A stretch of 17,132 nt of DNA from Firmicutes bacterium CAG:631 (GCA_000433015.1 HF998012.1:1-17132); one strand, 5' to 3'. Shown: positions 1 to 6,790, counted from the first letter of the stretch. A program made the numbers and translations. Notes: generated by a model not told the origin, from the letters alone.

Positions 1-2
1 AA

Positions 3-251
3 AAAAACGAGACAATTCAATTTTCAAAACTATTATTTTATCAAATCAGTTATGTTGTTTCTATATTAAGTTTTTTACTTGTAGATTTACTTGTTTTTAA
101 AAGAACGGATGATGGGAATGTTTATCGAGTTTTCAATGGTCAATTATCTTTATATTTTTTAATTCCTATTCTTATTTTTGCAATTTATCATACGGTGAGC
201 ACGATTATTTTTTATCAAAAAAATAAAAAAATGGCAAAAAGTAAAATTTAA
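3..251 (+). CDS. C-terminal fragment of an unidentified membrane protein
   Basis: An open frame enters from the left edge and stops at TAA 249-251, giving about 82 residues. It contains two hydrophobic stretches: roughly residues 14-33 (SYVVSILSFLLVDLLVF region) and 50-72 (LYFLIPILIFAIYHTVSTIIF region). They are separated by a polar loop with KRTDDGN, and the chain ends in a lysine-rich tail (QKNKKMAKSKI). This fits the last two membrane helices of an integral membrane protein with a positively charged, probably cytoplasmic C-terminus. I do not recognise the family from this fragment. It ends just before the T-box leader. No terminator separates the two, so readthrough into the leader is possible. 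Confidence 0.6.
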   Translation, partial: KNETIQFSKLLFYQISYVVSILSFLLVDLLVFKRTDDGNVYRVFNGQLSLYFLIPILIFAIYHTVSTIIFYQKNKKMAKSKI

Positions 252-258
252 AAGAAAA

Positions 259-511
259 AGGATTTGCTATTTTAAAAAAAGATGATTATAATATCAATGT
301 AGCTTTGACTGAAGACAATGTCTTTTGGATGTTTGTTTCTAGAGAGAAAATCAAAGGTGCAAGATTTTTAACAATGCCAAAAGGATACTCCTTCACAGCT
401 CTACTAATCCTAGCGTACATTCTGCGTTAAAGAATAAAGAGGGCATACATTTTTTGTATGAACTAAGGTGGTACCGCGTAACTTACGTCCTTAGCAAAAG
501 CTAAAGGACGT
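259..511 (+). promoter_or_regulatory. T-box leader (tRNA-sensing riboswitch) of thrS
   Basis: A T-box sequence AAGGTGGTACCGCG lies at 465-478. Its TGGT (469-472) would pair with an uncharged tRNA 3' end ACCA. Stem I features are visible: a basal helix 296-303/413-421 with one bulged G, TGAAG 310-314/CTTCA 391-395, CTTTTGG 322-328/CCAAAAG 377-383 and TTGTT 333-337/AACAA 370-374. An AGAGAG bulge sits at 341-346 and a GGTGCAA apical loop at 356-362, closed by AAAATC/GATTTT. A small hairpin, CATACA 444-449/TGTATG 455-460, precedes the antiterminator. CTAAGG 463-468 can pair with CCTTAG 489-494, which excludes the terminator. The threonine specifier is not settled: ACT 387-389, ACA 395-397 and ACT 403-405 are candidates. 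In this family uncharged tRNA favours antitermination. No convincing promoter was found just upstream. Confidence 0.88.
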
Positions 512-517
512 TTTTTA
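485..517 (+). terminator. T-box intrinsic terminator upstream of thrS
   Basis: ACGTCCTTAGC (485-495) pairs across an AAAA loop with GCTAAAGGACGT (500-511), with one bulged A, followed by a T-run. Its left arm includes CCTTAG 489-494, which is also the right arm of the antiterminator, so the two folds are mutually exclusive as expected for a T-box attenuator. Confidence 0.88.
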
Positions 518-538
518 TTTTAAAGGAGTGAAAAATAA

Positions 539-2272
539 ATGGTAAATATTAAAGAAGATGAACGTTTAAGTGTATTAAATCATAGTTGTGCCCACTTACT
601 TGCACAAGCAGTAAAGCATTTATATCCGCAAGCCAAATTTTGGGTAGGTCCTGTGATTGAAGATGGCTTTTATTATGATATGGACTTACAAGATCAAGTC
701 ATTAAAGAAGAAGATTTGCCTGTAATTGAAAAAGAAATGAAAAAAATTGCTAAAGATGGCAAACGAATCATCAAAGAAGAATTGACAAGACAACAAGCTT
801 TGGCTTTATTTGCTGATGATCCTTATAAGATTGATCTTATTGAACATTTCAATGAAAATGAAACCATCACAGCGTATCGTCAAGGTGATTTTGTTGACTT
901 ATGTCGGGGCCCTCATGTTGAAAGTGTAAAATTATTAAAACATTTTAAATTATTAAAAGTCAGTGGTGCCTATTATAAAGGAGATAGCAACAATAAAATG
1001 TTGCAACGGATTTATGGAATCTGTTTTGAAAATGAACAAGATTTACAAGATTATTTAAACTTTTTAGAAGAAGCAAAGAAAAGAGATCATCGAAAATTAG
1101 GAAAAGAATTAGAGTTATTTATGCTCAGTGAATATGGACCTGGCTTTCCTTTTTGGTTACCAGATGGCATGATTTTACGTCGTCAATTAGAAAACTTTTG
1201 GATTGAAGAACATTTAAAAGAAGGATATCAACTCATTCAAACGCCAATTATGCTCAACAAGAAACTTTGGGAAATTTCAGGACATTGGGCAAACTATCGT
1301 GAAAATATGTACACTTCAGAAATTGATAAGTACGAATTTGCAATTAAACCAATGAATTGTCCTGGAAGTTTACTTGTTTATAAAAATTCGATTCACTCGT
1401 ATAAAGATTTTCCTTTAAAACTTGGCGAACTTGGATTAGTTCATCGTCATGAAGCAAGTGGTGCATTAAATGGATTATTTCGCGTTCGTACCTTTACGCA
1501 AGATGATGCCCATCTTTTTATGAGTGAAAATATGATTCAAAAAGAAGTCAAAAAATTAATTGCGTTTTATGACCGGATTTATTCTGTATTTGGTTTAGAT
1601 TATCACATTGAATTATCCACCCGTCCAGAAAATAAATACATTGGAAAGATTTCAACTTGGAATCGGGCTGAAAAAGCATTAGCAAAAGCTTGTGAAGCTT
1701 CTAAAAAACCATTTAAAATTAATCCAGGAGATGGCGCTTTTTATGGTCCAAAATTAGATTTTAAATTAAGAGATTCTTTAGGACGAATTTGGCAATGTGG
1801 AACGATTCAATTAGATATGAATTTACCTGAACGATTTGACATTACCTATGTAGATAAAGATGGAACGAAAAAAAGACCAATTATGCTTCATCGTGCTTTA
1901 TTAGGTTCAATTGAACGTTTTATTGGAATTATTATTGAACACTATGCAGGGGCTTTTCCACTTTGGTTAGCACCAAAACAAGTGGTGGTTTTACCCGTAA
2001 ATAATGAATATCATCGTCATTATGCGCATCAAATTGTTCAAGCATTAAAAAAACATGGCATTCGTGCGCATATCGATGATCGTGATGAAAAATTAGGATA
2101 TCGTATTCGTGAAGCAAATTTGAAAAAAATTACCTATCAAGTGGTCGTTGGCGATGAAGAAATACAAAATAAAACATTAAAAGTAAGACATTATGGCAAA
2201 CAAGAACAAACAAGCATGACTTTCAAAGAATTTTTGAAAAAATTGCAAGTTGAAATTAAAAATAAGGCTTAA
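539..2272 (+). CDS. thrS: Threonyl-tRNA synthetase lacking the TGS domain
   Basis: This enzyme charges tRNA-Thr with threonine in the cytoplasm. At 577 residues it is about 60 shorter than the usual bacterial enzyme (around 640): it begins almost directly in the editing domain. Editing motifs are intact, HSCAH (residues 15-19) and CRGPH (C122, H126). The class II core holds WLPDGMILRR (206-215), the zinc ligands C274, H325 and H451, motif 2 around FRVRTFTQDD (314-323) and motif 3 around GSIERF (456-461). The anticodon-binding domain follows from about residue 475. The start is fixed by AAAGGAGTG at 522-530 and by the attenuator immediately upstream, which leaves no room for a TGS-coding extension. 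The gene is controlled by the T-box leader and followed six bases later by trmB. Confidence 0.97.
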   Translation: MVNIKEDERLSVLNHSCAHLLAQAVKHLYPQAKFWVGPVIEDGFYYDMDLQDQVIKEEDLPVIEKEMKKIAKDGKRIIKEELTRQQALALFADDPYKIDLIEHFNENETITAYRQGDFVDLCRGPHVESVKLLKHFKLLKVSGAYYKGDSNNKMLQRIYGICFENEQDLQDYLNFLEEAKKRDHRKLGKELELFMLSEYGPGFPFWLPDGMILRRQLENFWIEEHLKEGYQLIQTPIMLNKKLWEISGHWANYRENMYTSEIDKYEFAIKPMNCPGSLLVYKNSIHSYKDFPLKLGELGLVHRHEASGALNGLFRVRTFTQDDAHLFMSENMIQKEVKKLIAFYDRIYSVFGLDYHIELSTRPENKYIGKISTWNRAEKALAKACEASKKPFKINPGDGAFYGPKLDFKLRDSLGRIWQCGTIQLDMNLPERFDITYVDKDGTKKRPIMLHRALLGSIERFIGIIIEHYAGAFPLWLAPKQVVVLPVNNEYHRHYAHQIVQALKKHGIRAHIDDRDEKLGYRIREANLKKITYQVVVGDEEIQNKTLKVRHYGKQEQTSMTFKEFLKKLQVEIKNKA

Positions 2273-2278
2273 TTCTTT

Positions 2279-2935
2279 ATGAGAGGAAGAAATAAGCCTT
2301 GGGCAGATGCCTTTATCAAAGAACATGCAGAATATCTTTTTGATGCGAAAAAGCATTTTCAAAATCAAACTATTTATTTAGAAATTGGAATGGGCAAAGG
2401 CGATTTTATTTTACAATCTAGTCAATACTATCCTCATATTTTACATCTTGGGGTAGAAATGAATAAATCGATTTTTGCCATTGCCTTAAAAAAGATTGTT
2501 CAAAATCAAGCAAAAAACATATTGCTTTTGCAAGTCGATGCTGCAAAGTTAAATGAATATCTTCCGCCATCTTGTGTGGACAAAATCTTTTTGAATTTTA
2601 GTGATCCATGGCCTAAAAAAAGATATCATAAACGAAGATTAGTGCATCCCAATCAATTAGCCATTTTAGAACAATGCTTAAAAGAAAATGGACAAATTAT
2701 TGTCAAAACAGATAATGAAGAATTATTTGATTTTGGATTAGACATTTTTAAACAAAGAGGATATGGCATTCTTGAAGTTGATCGCGATTATCAAACCATT
2801 GAAGGCGATTTTGTGAGTGAATATGAAGCTCGTTTTCGTAATTTGCATCAACCCATCTATCGCTGTATCGTTCAAATGAAAAAAAAGGAGGAGAAACAAG
2901 ATGGCCTTAACGAAAAAGCAAACTCAAGTTCTTAG
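2279..2935 (+). CDS. trmB: tRNA (guanine-N7-)-methyltransferase TrmB
   Basis: TrmB uses S-adenosylmethionine to methylate G46 in the tRNA variable loop to m7G. The 218-residue protein starts with the family N-terminus MRGRNKPWA. It carries the SAM-binding loop LEIGMGKGDF (34-43), the acidic GVEMN (58-62), the hallmark SDPWPKKRYHKRR (108-120), KTDNEELFDF (143-152) and the C-terminal TIEGDFVSEYEARF (173-186). The gene lies six bases after the thrS stop with only a weak AAGG upstream, so translational coupling to thrS is likely. Its last 35 bases overlap the next gene, and its lysine-rich tail contains that gene's ribosome binding site. Confidence 0.97.
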   Translation: MRGRNKPWADAFIKEHAEYLFDAKKHFQNQTIYLEIGMGKGDFILQSSQYYPHILHLGVEMNKSIFAIALKKIVQNQAKNILLLQVDAAKLNEYLPPSCVDKIFLNFSDPWPKKRYHKRRLVHPNQLAILEQCLKENGQIIVKTDNEELFDFGLDIFKQRGYGILEVDRDYQTIEGDFVSEYEARFRNLHQPIYRCIVQMKKKEEKQDGLNEKANSSS

Positions 2936-3980
2936 GGAGTTTTGTTTGGCCTATGGGGCTTCGGGTTATGAAAAAGAAATCAGCAACTTATTTAAAAAGT
3001 ATTTAGTGCAATATGGTTATGAAATTGTCTATGATCATTTAGGTTCTATTTATGGACGCAAAAGATGTCACCAAGACCACCCTTTAAAAGTCATGGTTTG
3101 TGCGCATAGCGATGAAGTGGCTTTAAAAGTGACCAATATTAATGAACAAGGGCTAATTCAGTTTCAAGAAACTAGTATTTGGAGTCAAATCTTAATGGGA
3201 CAACGGGTAACCTTAATCAATCAAAACCATGAAAAGTTTAAAGGAGCCATTTGTGCAACCCCTCCTCATTTACTTTCAGCTGAATTAAAAAATCAACCAG
3301 TAGCTACCAAAAACATGGTTGCAGATTTTGGCTTTTTAAATCGGCAAGATGCGCTCAATCATCACATTCGATTAGGAGATGTCATTATTGTTGATGGTTC
3401 ATTTGAAGTTTTAAATGAAAATCGAATTTTAGCTAAAGCATTAGATAATCGAGTGGGATGTGCTTTATGTGTAGAATTATTGAAAACGATGAGTCAAATC
3501 GATTTACCTTATGATTTATATATTGGTTTAAATGTGCAAGAAGAAGTAGGGTTGCGCGGAGCAACGACAGCAGCACAAATGATTCGCCCTGATTTTGCCA
3601 TTGTGGTGGATTGTTCTCCTGCAAATGATTTAACATCTTCAAAAGAATTAGGACAATTAGGGAAAGGTTTATTGGTCCGTGTCATTGATGGAAATATGAT
3701 TGCTTTTCCACAACTCATTGATTATCAACGCAATCTTTGCAAAAAATATCAAATTCCTTATCAATATTATCTTTCTAATGGTGGAACCGATGCTGGACAA
3801 ATTCATCGCACATATCATGGTGTGCTTACTTTAACGTCCTGTATTTGTGCTCGAAATATTCATTCGAACTCTTCGATCATGGATAGCAATGACTATCAAG
3901 CGAATTTGAAGTTTTTAAAATTAGTTTTAAAACAATTTGATGAAAAATTGTATCAAAAATGGATAAAGGAAGGTCGATAG
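2901..3980 (+). CDS. M42 family metallo-aminopeptidase (YtoP/glutamyl aminopeptidase-like)
   Basis: Predicted cytosolic di-metal aminopeptidase that trims N-terminal residues from peptides; enzymes of this family often form tetrahedral dodecamers. At 359 residues it has the usual length. The expected ligands are visible: H69 and D71 in AHSDEV, bridging D182 in ALDNRVG, the catalytic pair E214-E215 in QEEVGLRGA, D237 in VVDCSPAND and H321 in ARNIHSNSS. The start ATG at 2901 follows a strong AAGGAGGAG (2885-2893) located inside the end of trmB. Its position between trmB and ytpR matches the Bacillus subtilis ytoP neighbourhood, so it is probably the YtoP orthologue. Substrate preference (Glu/Asp or broader) cannot be read from the sequence. 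Confidence 0.93.
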   Translation: MALTKKQTQVLREFCLAYGASGYEKEISNLFKKYLVQYGYEIVYDHLGSIYGRKRCHQDHPLKVMVCAHSDEVALKVTNINEQGLIQFQETSIWSQILMGQRVTLINQNHEKFKGAICATPPHLLSAELKNQPVATKNMVADFGFLNRQDALNHHIRLGDVIIVDGSFEVLNENRILAKALDNRVGCALCVELLKTMSQIDLPYDLYIGLNVQEEVGLRGATTAAQMIRPDFAIVVDCSPANDLTSSKELGQLGKGLLVRVIDGNMIAFPQLIDYQRNLCKKYQIPYQYYLSNGGTDAGQIHRTYHGVLTLTSCICARNIHSNSSIMDSNDYQANLKFLKLVLKQFDEKLYQKWIKEGR

Positions 3981-3981
3981 A

Positions 3982-4563
3982 ATGGCTTTTGCATTTTATG
4001 TTCCCCACATGCTTTTAATTAATTTAGGATCGAATCAAAAGACAAAAGAAACCAAAGTTTTAGATCAAGTGATTGTCTTATATAATCAAAATCAAGAAAT
4101 TATTGGTTATAATTTGCTGGATATTGAATTAGATTTACCTTATGGACTTGTCATGCATCCAACTATAAAATTGCAAGAAATCTGTAATCAATTATTAACA
4201 AAAAATCAATTGGCACCTCTTGTTTTAAATGGAGTTGAAAATATTGTTGTTGGGCAAGTTTTAACTTGTGTGCCCCATCCTGATTCGGATCATTTACATA
4301 TAACAACTGTTGATGTCAAAGACGAAATTTTATCCATTGTTTGTGGTGCTAAAAATGTAAAAGAAAACATTAAAGTGGTTGTTGCTAAAGTGGGAAGTAT
4401 GATGTTTGATGGTACATTTATTGAGGCAAATACCTTGCGAAATGTTCCTTCTTATGGTATGATATGTTCAGGGTATGAATTAAATTTGCCAAACTATCAA
4501 AAAGGACAAGGCATTTTAATTTTAGATGATTCTTATATCATTGGTGAACCATTTTTTAAATAG
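3982..4563 (+). CDS. ytpR: YtpR-like protein with C-terminal tRNA-binding (EMAP/OB-fold) domain
   Basis: A 193-residue protein with two parts. The N-terminal region (about 1-85) resembles the DUF4479 half of YtpR. The C-terminal OB-fold tRNA-binding domain (about 86-193) resembles that at the N-terminus of bacterial PheT and in EMAP II/Arc1p. Diagnostic stretches are VGQVLTCVPHPDSDHLHI (90-107), VCGAKNV (120-126), VVVAKVGSMM (132-141) and the RNVPSYGMICSGYEL stretch (153-167). Length is close to Bacillus YtpR (about 200). The exact function of YtpR is not established; RNA or tRNA binding is inferred from the fold. It starts one base after the M42 stop, with GGAAGG (3968-3973) as ribosome binding site, and belongs to the thrS transcription unit. 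Confidence 0.92.
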   Translation: MAFAFYVPHMLLINLGSNQKTKETKVLDQVIVLYNQNQEIIGYNLLDIELDLPYGLVMHPTIKLQEICNQLLTKNQLAPLVLNGVENIVVGQVLTCVPHPDSDHLHITTVDVKDEILSIVCGAKNVKENIKVVVAKVGSMMFDGTFIEANTLRNVPSYGMICSGYELNLPNYQKGQGILILDDSYIIGEPFFK

Positions 4564-4575
4564 GGGTGAAAAAAC

Positions 4576-4731
4576 ATGGCAACAGAAAAAAAAGATGAAA
4601 AAAAAGAACTTCAAGATGAAACAGGATTTATTCATACCGAAGAATTACGAGATCTTTTAAAAGAAAAAGAAAATGAAAAAAAATTGCCTTGGTATAAGAG
4701 ATGGTTTGGTAAAGGAAAAAAACAAAAGTAA
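4576..4731 (+). CDS. Small charged protein of unknown function (51 aa)
   Basis: An ATG with AGGGGTG (4562-4568) eight bases upstream opens a 51-codon frame ending in TAA 4729-4731. It sits 12 bases after ytpR and just ahead of the operon terminator. The product is highly charged: a Lys/Glu-rich start (ATEKKDEKKELQDE), a likely helical middle (FIHTEELRDLLKEKENEKK) and a basic-aromatic tail (LPWYKRWFGKGKKQK) that could contact membrane or RNA. I do not recognise a family. The good ribosome binding site, operon position and codon use like its neighbours argue that it is translated. Confidence 0.68.
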   Translation: MATEKKDEKKELQDETGFIHTEELRDLLKEKENEKKLPWYKRWFGKGKKQK

Positions 4732-4738
4732 AATGGAG

Positions 4739-4776
4739 AAGAAAGAATTTCGTTTTTTGAAATTCTTTCTTTTTTA
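4739..4776 (+). terminator. Terminator of the thrS-trmB-M42-ytpR-orf51 unit
   Basis: A perfect 13-bp stem AAGAAAGAATTTC (4739-4751) / GAAATTCTTTCTT (4759-4771), with a T-rich loop and a following T-run. It begins eight bases after the 51-aa ORF and separates it from the LRR lipoprotein promoter. Confidence 0.88.
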
Positions 4777-4800
4777 TTCTATGATTTATCAATATTCATC

Positions 4801-4850
4801 TTGCTAAACGAAGGCAATATTGGTAAAATAAATATGAAATGGTGGAGGGA
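4801..4850 (+). promoter_or_regulatory. Promoter and ribosome binding site of the LRR lipoprotein gene
   Basis: TTGCTA (4801-4806), a 17-base spacer and TAAAAT (4824-4829) with an extended -10 TGG (4821-4823) form a good vegetative sigma-A type promoter. GGTGGAGGGA (4841-4850) lies five bases before the ATG at 4856. The 5' untranslated leader would be only about 20 bases. Confidence 0.7.
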
Positions 4851-4855
4851 AGTAC

Positions 4856-6595
4856 ATGAAAAAAATTTATAATAAGGTCATTTTATCTAGTTTTTTATTA
4901 ATGGGGTTCCTTTCCGGATGCGGTTCAGTTGCAAATGGAACAAAAACGTATAGTTATGAATATGACTATAAAGAAGTCGAAGGTGGCTTAGAAATTACGG
5001 GCATTCGATATAATAAGAAAAACAAAGTTTTAGATATTACGATTCCAAATGAAATTCGTGACAAAAAAGTGATTTCTATTGCACCCAATGCCTTAAAAGA
5101 TGTTGACATTATTCGTCATGTGATCATGGGAGCTAATATTCAAAATATTGGTCAAGAAGCTTTTTCTTCTTGTGATAATTTGGTATCGATTACCTTCCCA
5201 ACTGAAGTATCCATGAAAATTGGTGATCGTGCATTTGAAAATACAGCGTTAACCTCCATTCAAATTAGCAATCGAATCGAGTTAGGAAAAGAAGTTTATA
5301 AAAATTGTCAAAATGTCACTTCAATACAATCCAATGCAACCGTTTATGGAGAAGATGTCTTTGTAGGATGTCAAGCCGTAACAGATTTAACGATTAATTT
5401 TATTGGTGCAGATAGCGAAAACCCTAAAACGCTAGATTATTTATTTGGAACAATACCAACCACTTTAAAAACAATTACAGTGACCAATGCTGCAACCTTT
5501 GCTGAAAATACTTTTGCGAATTTATCTAGTGTTACAAGTATTGAACTACCAACCAATCGTTATGCTAAAACATTACCAGAAGGACTTTTTGCAGAAAGCA
5601 ATCAATTAACTAAAATTACGATTCCGTTTGTGGGACAACAAACTTATGATGAAACGAATCCGCTAGCTGATTATAATTATTCTTTAGCTTATTTGTTTGA
5701 TGTGGCAGACAATAGTTTACTTCCTACTTCATTAAAAGAAGTTGTTTTACATCCAACGACAACGATTGAAAATGTCAAATATGGACAAAGTGTCATTCGC
5801 CCCATTAATTTTTCAAATAGCGCAACTTTAACGACTTTAACCCTAAATAGTGGAGTTGAAACCATTGAAGCGAGTGCTTTTGATGGATGCAGTGCTTTAG
5901 AAAATATTACTTTATCTTCTTCTTTAAAACGAATTGGTAAAGATGCCTTTAAAGAAACAAAATATTACACCGATGCGGCTCAAACAAAAGATACATTAAT
6001 TGTTTTAGATTCTTGGGCTATTGGTTTTGAAGCCAGTGGAGAAAATCATGATGTTCAAATTAATAATTCAGTAGTGAGTGCAGTCTCTGATGAATTATTT
6101 AAAGATAATCCTTATATCACTTCTGTTCGTTTATCTAATGTTAAAACTTTAGGAAATGAAGTATTTAAGGGTGCAACCAATTTAAAGAGTGTGGATATGA
6201 ATCTTTTAACAGATGTTCCTGCTTCAACTTTTGAAGATTGTACTTCTTTAACAGAAGTGAATTTGCCACGGATTACAAATGTAGGAGCGCGTGCTTTTGC
6301 AAATAATACAAGTTTAACTTCAATGAATCTTTCTCGAGTGACAAGTATTGCAGAATCTGCTTTTGAAGGTTGTACACAATTGGAAACCATTACAATTTCT
6401 AGAAATTTAAATGAAGTTGGTGCAAATGCCTTTTTAAATACGGCATTGAGTAGTGTTGAATGTACAAACATCAATCAAGCAGCTATTGATGCTTTAAAAG
6501 CTTTAGTTGCTAATGCTGAAAAGTATGCAACAACAGGAAATGAATTATTAACTCAAGCAATTAATGCTTTACAACTTCCAACGGAAGAAGAATAA
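4856..6595 (+). CDS. BspA-type leucine-rich-repeat surface lipoprotein
   Basis: A 579-residue predicted lipoprotein. Basic N-terminus KKIYNKV, hydrophobic core ILSSFLLMGF and lipobox LSGC place the lipidated cysteine at residue 22, so the mature protein should be anchored outside the membrane. The rest is BspA/TpLRR-type (LRR_5) repeats, best seen at 410-530, where F415, F437, F459, F481, F503 and F526 recur every 22-23 residues in units such as AFxxCTSLTxVNLP. Two related segments, DYLFGTIPTTLKTITV (194-209) and LAYLFDVADNSLLPTSLKEV (278-297), resemble modules found in large BspA proteins. The C-terminus is a short Ala-rich, probably helical tail ending in acidic residues. Proteins of this class are often surface binders, but no ligand can be named. 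It has its own promoter and terminator. Confidence 0.9.
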   Translation: MKKIYNKVILSSFLLMGFLSGCGSVANGTKTYSYEYDYKEVEGGLEITGIRYNKKNKVLDITIPNEIRDKKVISIAPNALKDVDIIRHVIMGANIQNIGQEAFSSCDNLVSITFPTEVSMKIGDRAFENTALTSIQISNRIELGKEVYKNCQNVTSIQSNATVYGEDVFVGCQAVTDLTINFIGADSENPKTLDYLFGTIPTTLKTITVTNAATFAENTFANLSSVTSIELPTNRYAKTLPEGLFAESNQLTKITIPFVGQQTYDETNPLADYNYSLAYLFDVADNSLLPTSLKEVVLHPTTTIENVKYGQSVIRPINFSNSATLTTLTLNSGVETIEASAFDGCSALENITLSSSLKRIGKDAFKETKYYTDAAQTKDTLIVLDSWAIGFEASGENHDVQINNSVVSAVSDELFKDNPYITSVRLSNVKTLGNEVFKGATNLKSVDMNLLTDVPASTFEDCTSLTEVNLPRITNVGARAFANNTSLTSMNLSRVTSIAESAFEGCTQLETITISRNLNEVGANAFLNTALSSVECTNINQAAIDALKALVANAEKYATTGNELLTQAINALQLPTEEE

Positions 6596-6613
6596 AAAAA
6601 TAGATATGTCAGT

Positions 6614-6645
6614 AAAAAAAGAGTTGATGAAAATCAACTTTTTTT
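6614..6645 (+). terminator. Terminator of the LRR lipoprotein gene
   Basis: AGTTGAT (6622-6628), a GAAA tetraloop and ATCAACT (6633-6639) are flanked by an upstream A-run and a downstream T-run, forming a classic intrinsic terminator 27 bases after the stop codon. The A- and T-runs can extend the stem. Confidence 0.85.
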
Positions 6646-6664
6646 GTTGTTGACAACAAAAAAA
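6639..6664. repeat. Second hairpin sharing the terminator T-run
   Basis: TTTTTTTGTTG (6639-6649) and CAACAAAAAAA (6654-6664) are perfect inverted arms around a TTGA loop. The left arm is the T-run of the preceding terminator. Because the arms are flanked by a T-run and an A-run, the structure could act on transcripts from either strand or serve as a 3'-end-stabilising fold. Confidence 0.55.
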
Positions 6665-6702
6665 TTAGAACCCCAGCAGTTAAAAAGAATATTTTTTAAA
6701 AT

Positions 6703-6729
6703 TTAGCACTAAACTATTGACAGTGCTAA
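6703..6729. promoter_or_regulatory. CIRCE operator 1 (HrcA binding site)
   Basis: Inverted arms TTAGCACT (6703-6710) and AGTGCTAA (6722-6729) with the spacing of the consensus TTAGCACTC-N9-GAGTGCTAA. Only the innermost pair (A and C instead of C and G) departs. The right half overlaps the -35 box TTGACA (6717-6722), so bound HrcA would block RNA polymerase. Confidence 0.92.
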
Positions 6730-6745
6730 AAAGAATCTGTATAAT
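6717..6745 (+). promoter_or_regulatory. Consensus heat-shock operon promoter
   Basis: TTGACA (6717-6722), exactly 17 bases, TATAAT (6740-6745): a perfect vegetative promoter, as is usual for HrcA-repressed operons. Transcription should start near 6751-6753, at the left edge of the second CIRCE element. Confidence 0.92.
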
Positions 6746-6749
6746 AATT

Positions 6750-6776
6750 CTAGCACTTGAAAACATATAGTGCTAA
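6750..6776. promoter_or_regulatory. CIRCE operator 2 (at the transcription start)
   Basis: TAGCACT (6751-6757) and AGTGCTA (6769-6775), with the same arm spacing as operator 1. The outermost pair is C/A and the innermost pair T/T in place of the consensus. It covers the predicted start of transcription, so it would also be the first hairpin of the mRNA, ending two bases before the hrcA ribosome binding site AGGTGG (6778-6783). Confidence 0.88.
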
Positions 6777-6790
6777 TAGGTGGTGATGAT

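Noticed and set aside
245..430. An open frame of about 60 codons running through the T-box leader
   Set aside because: It has no start codon or ribosome binding site, its later codons (CTA, GCG, CTG) are unlike neighbouring genes, and the stretch is explained by Stem I base pairing.
6112..6474. Minus-strand 120-codon open frame opposite the LRR gene
   Set aside because: Lies wholly inside the repeats of the lipoprotein; its length follows from the repetitive codon pattern, with no ribosome binding site.
6770..6790. GTG-initiated N-terminal extension of HrcA
   Set aside because: The GTG lies inside the second CIRCE arm and upstream of the AGGTGG ribosome binding site; HrcA homology begins at the ATG 6791.
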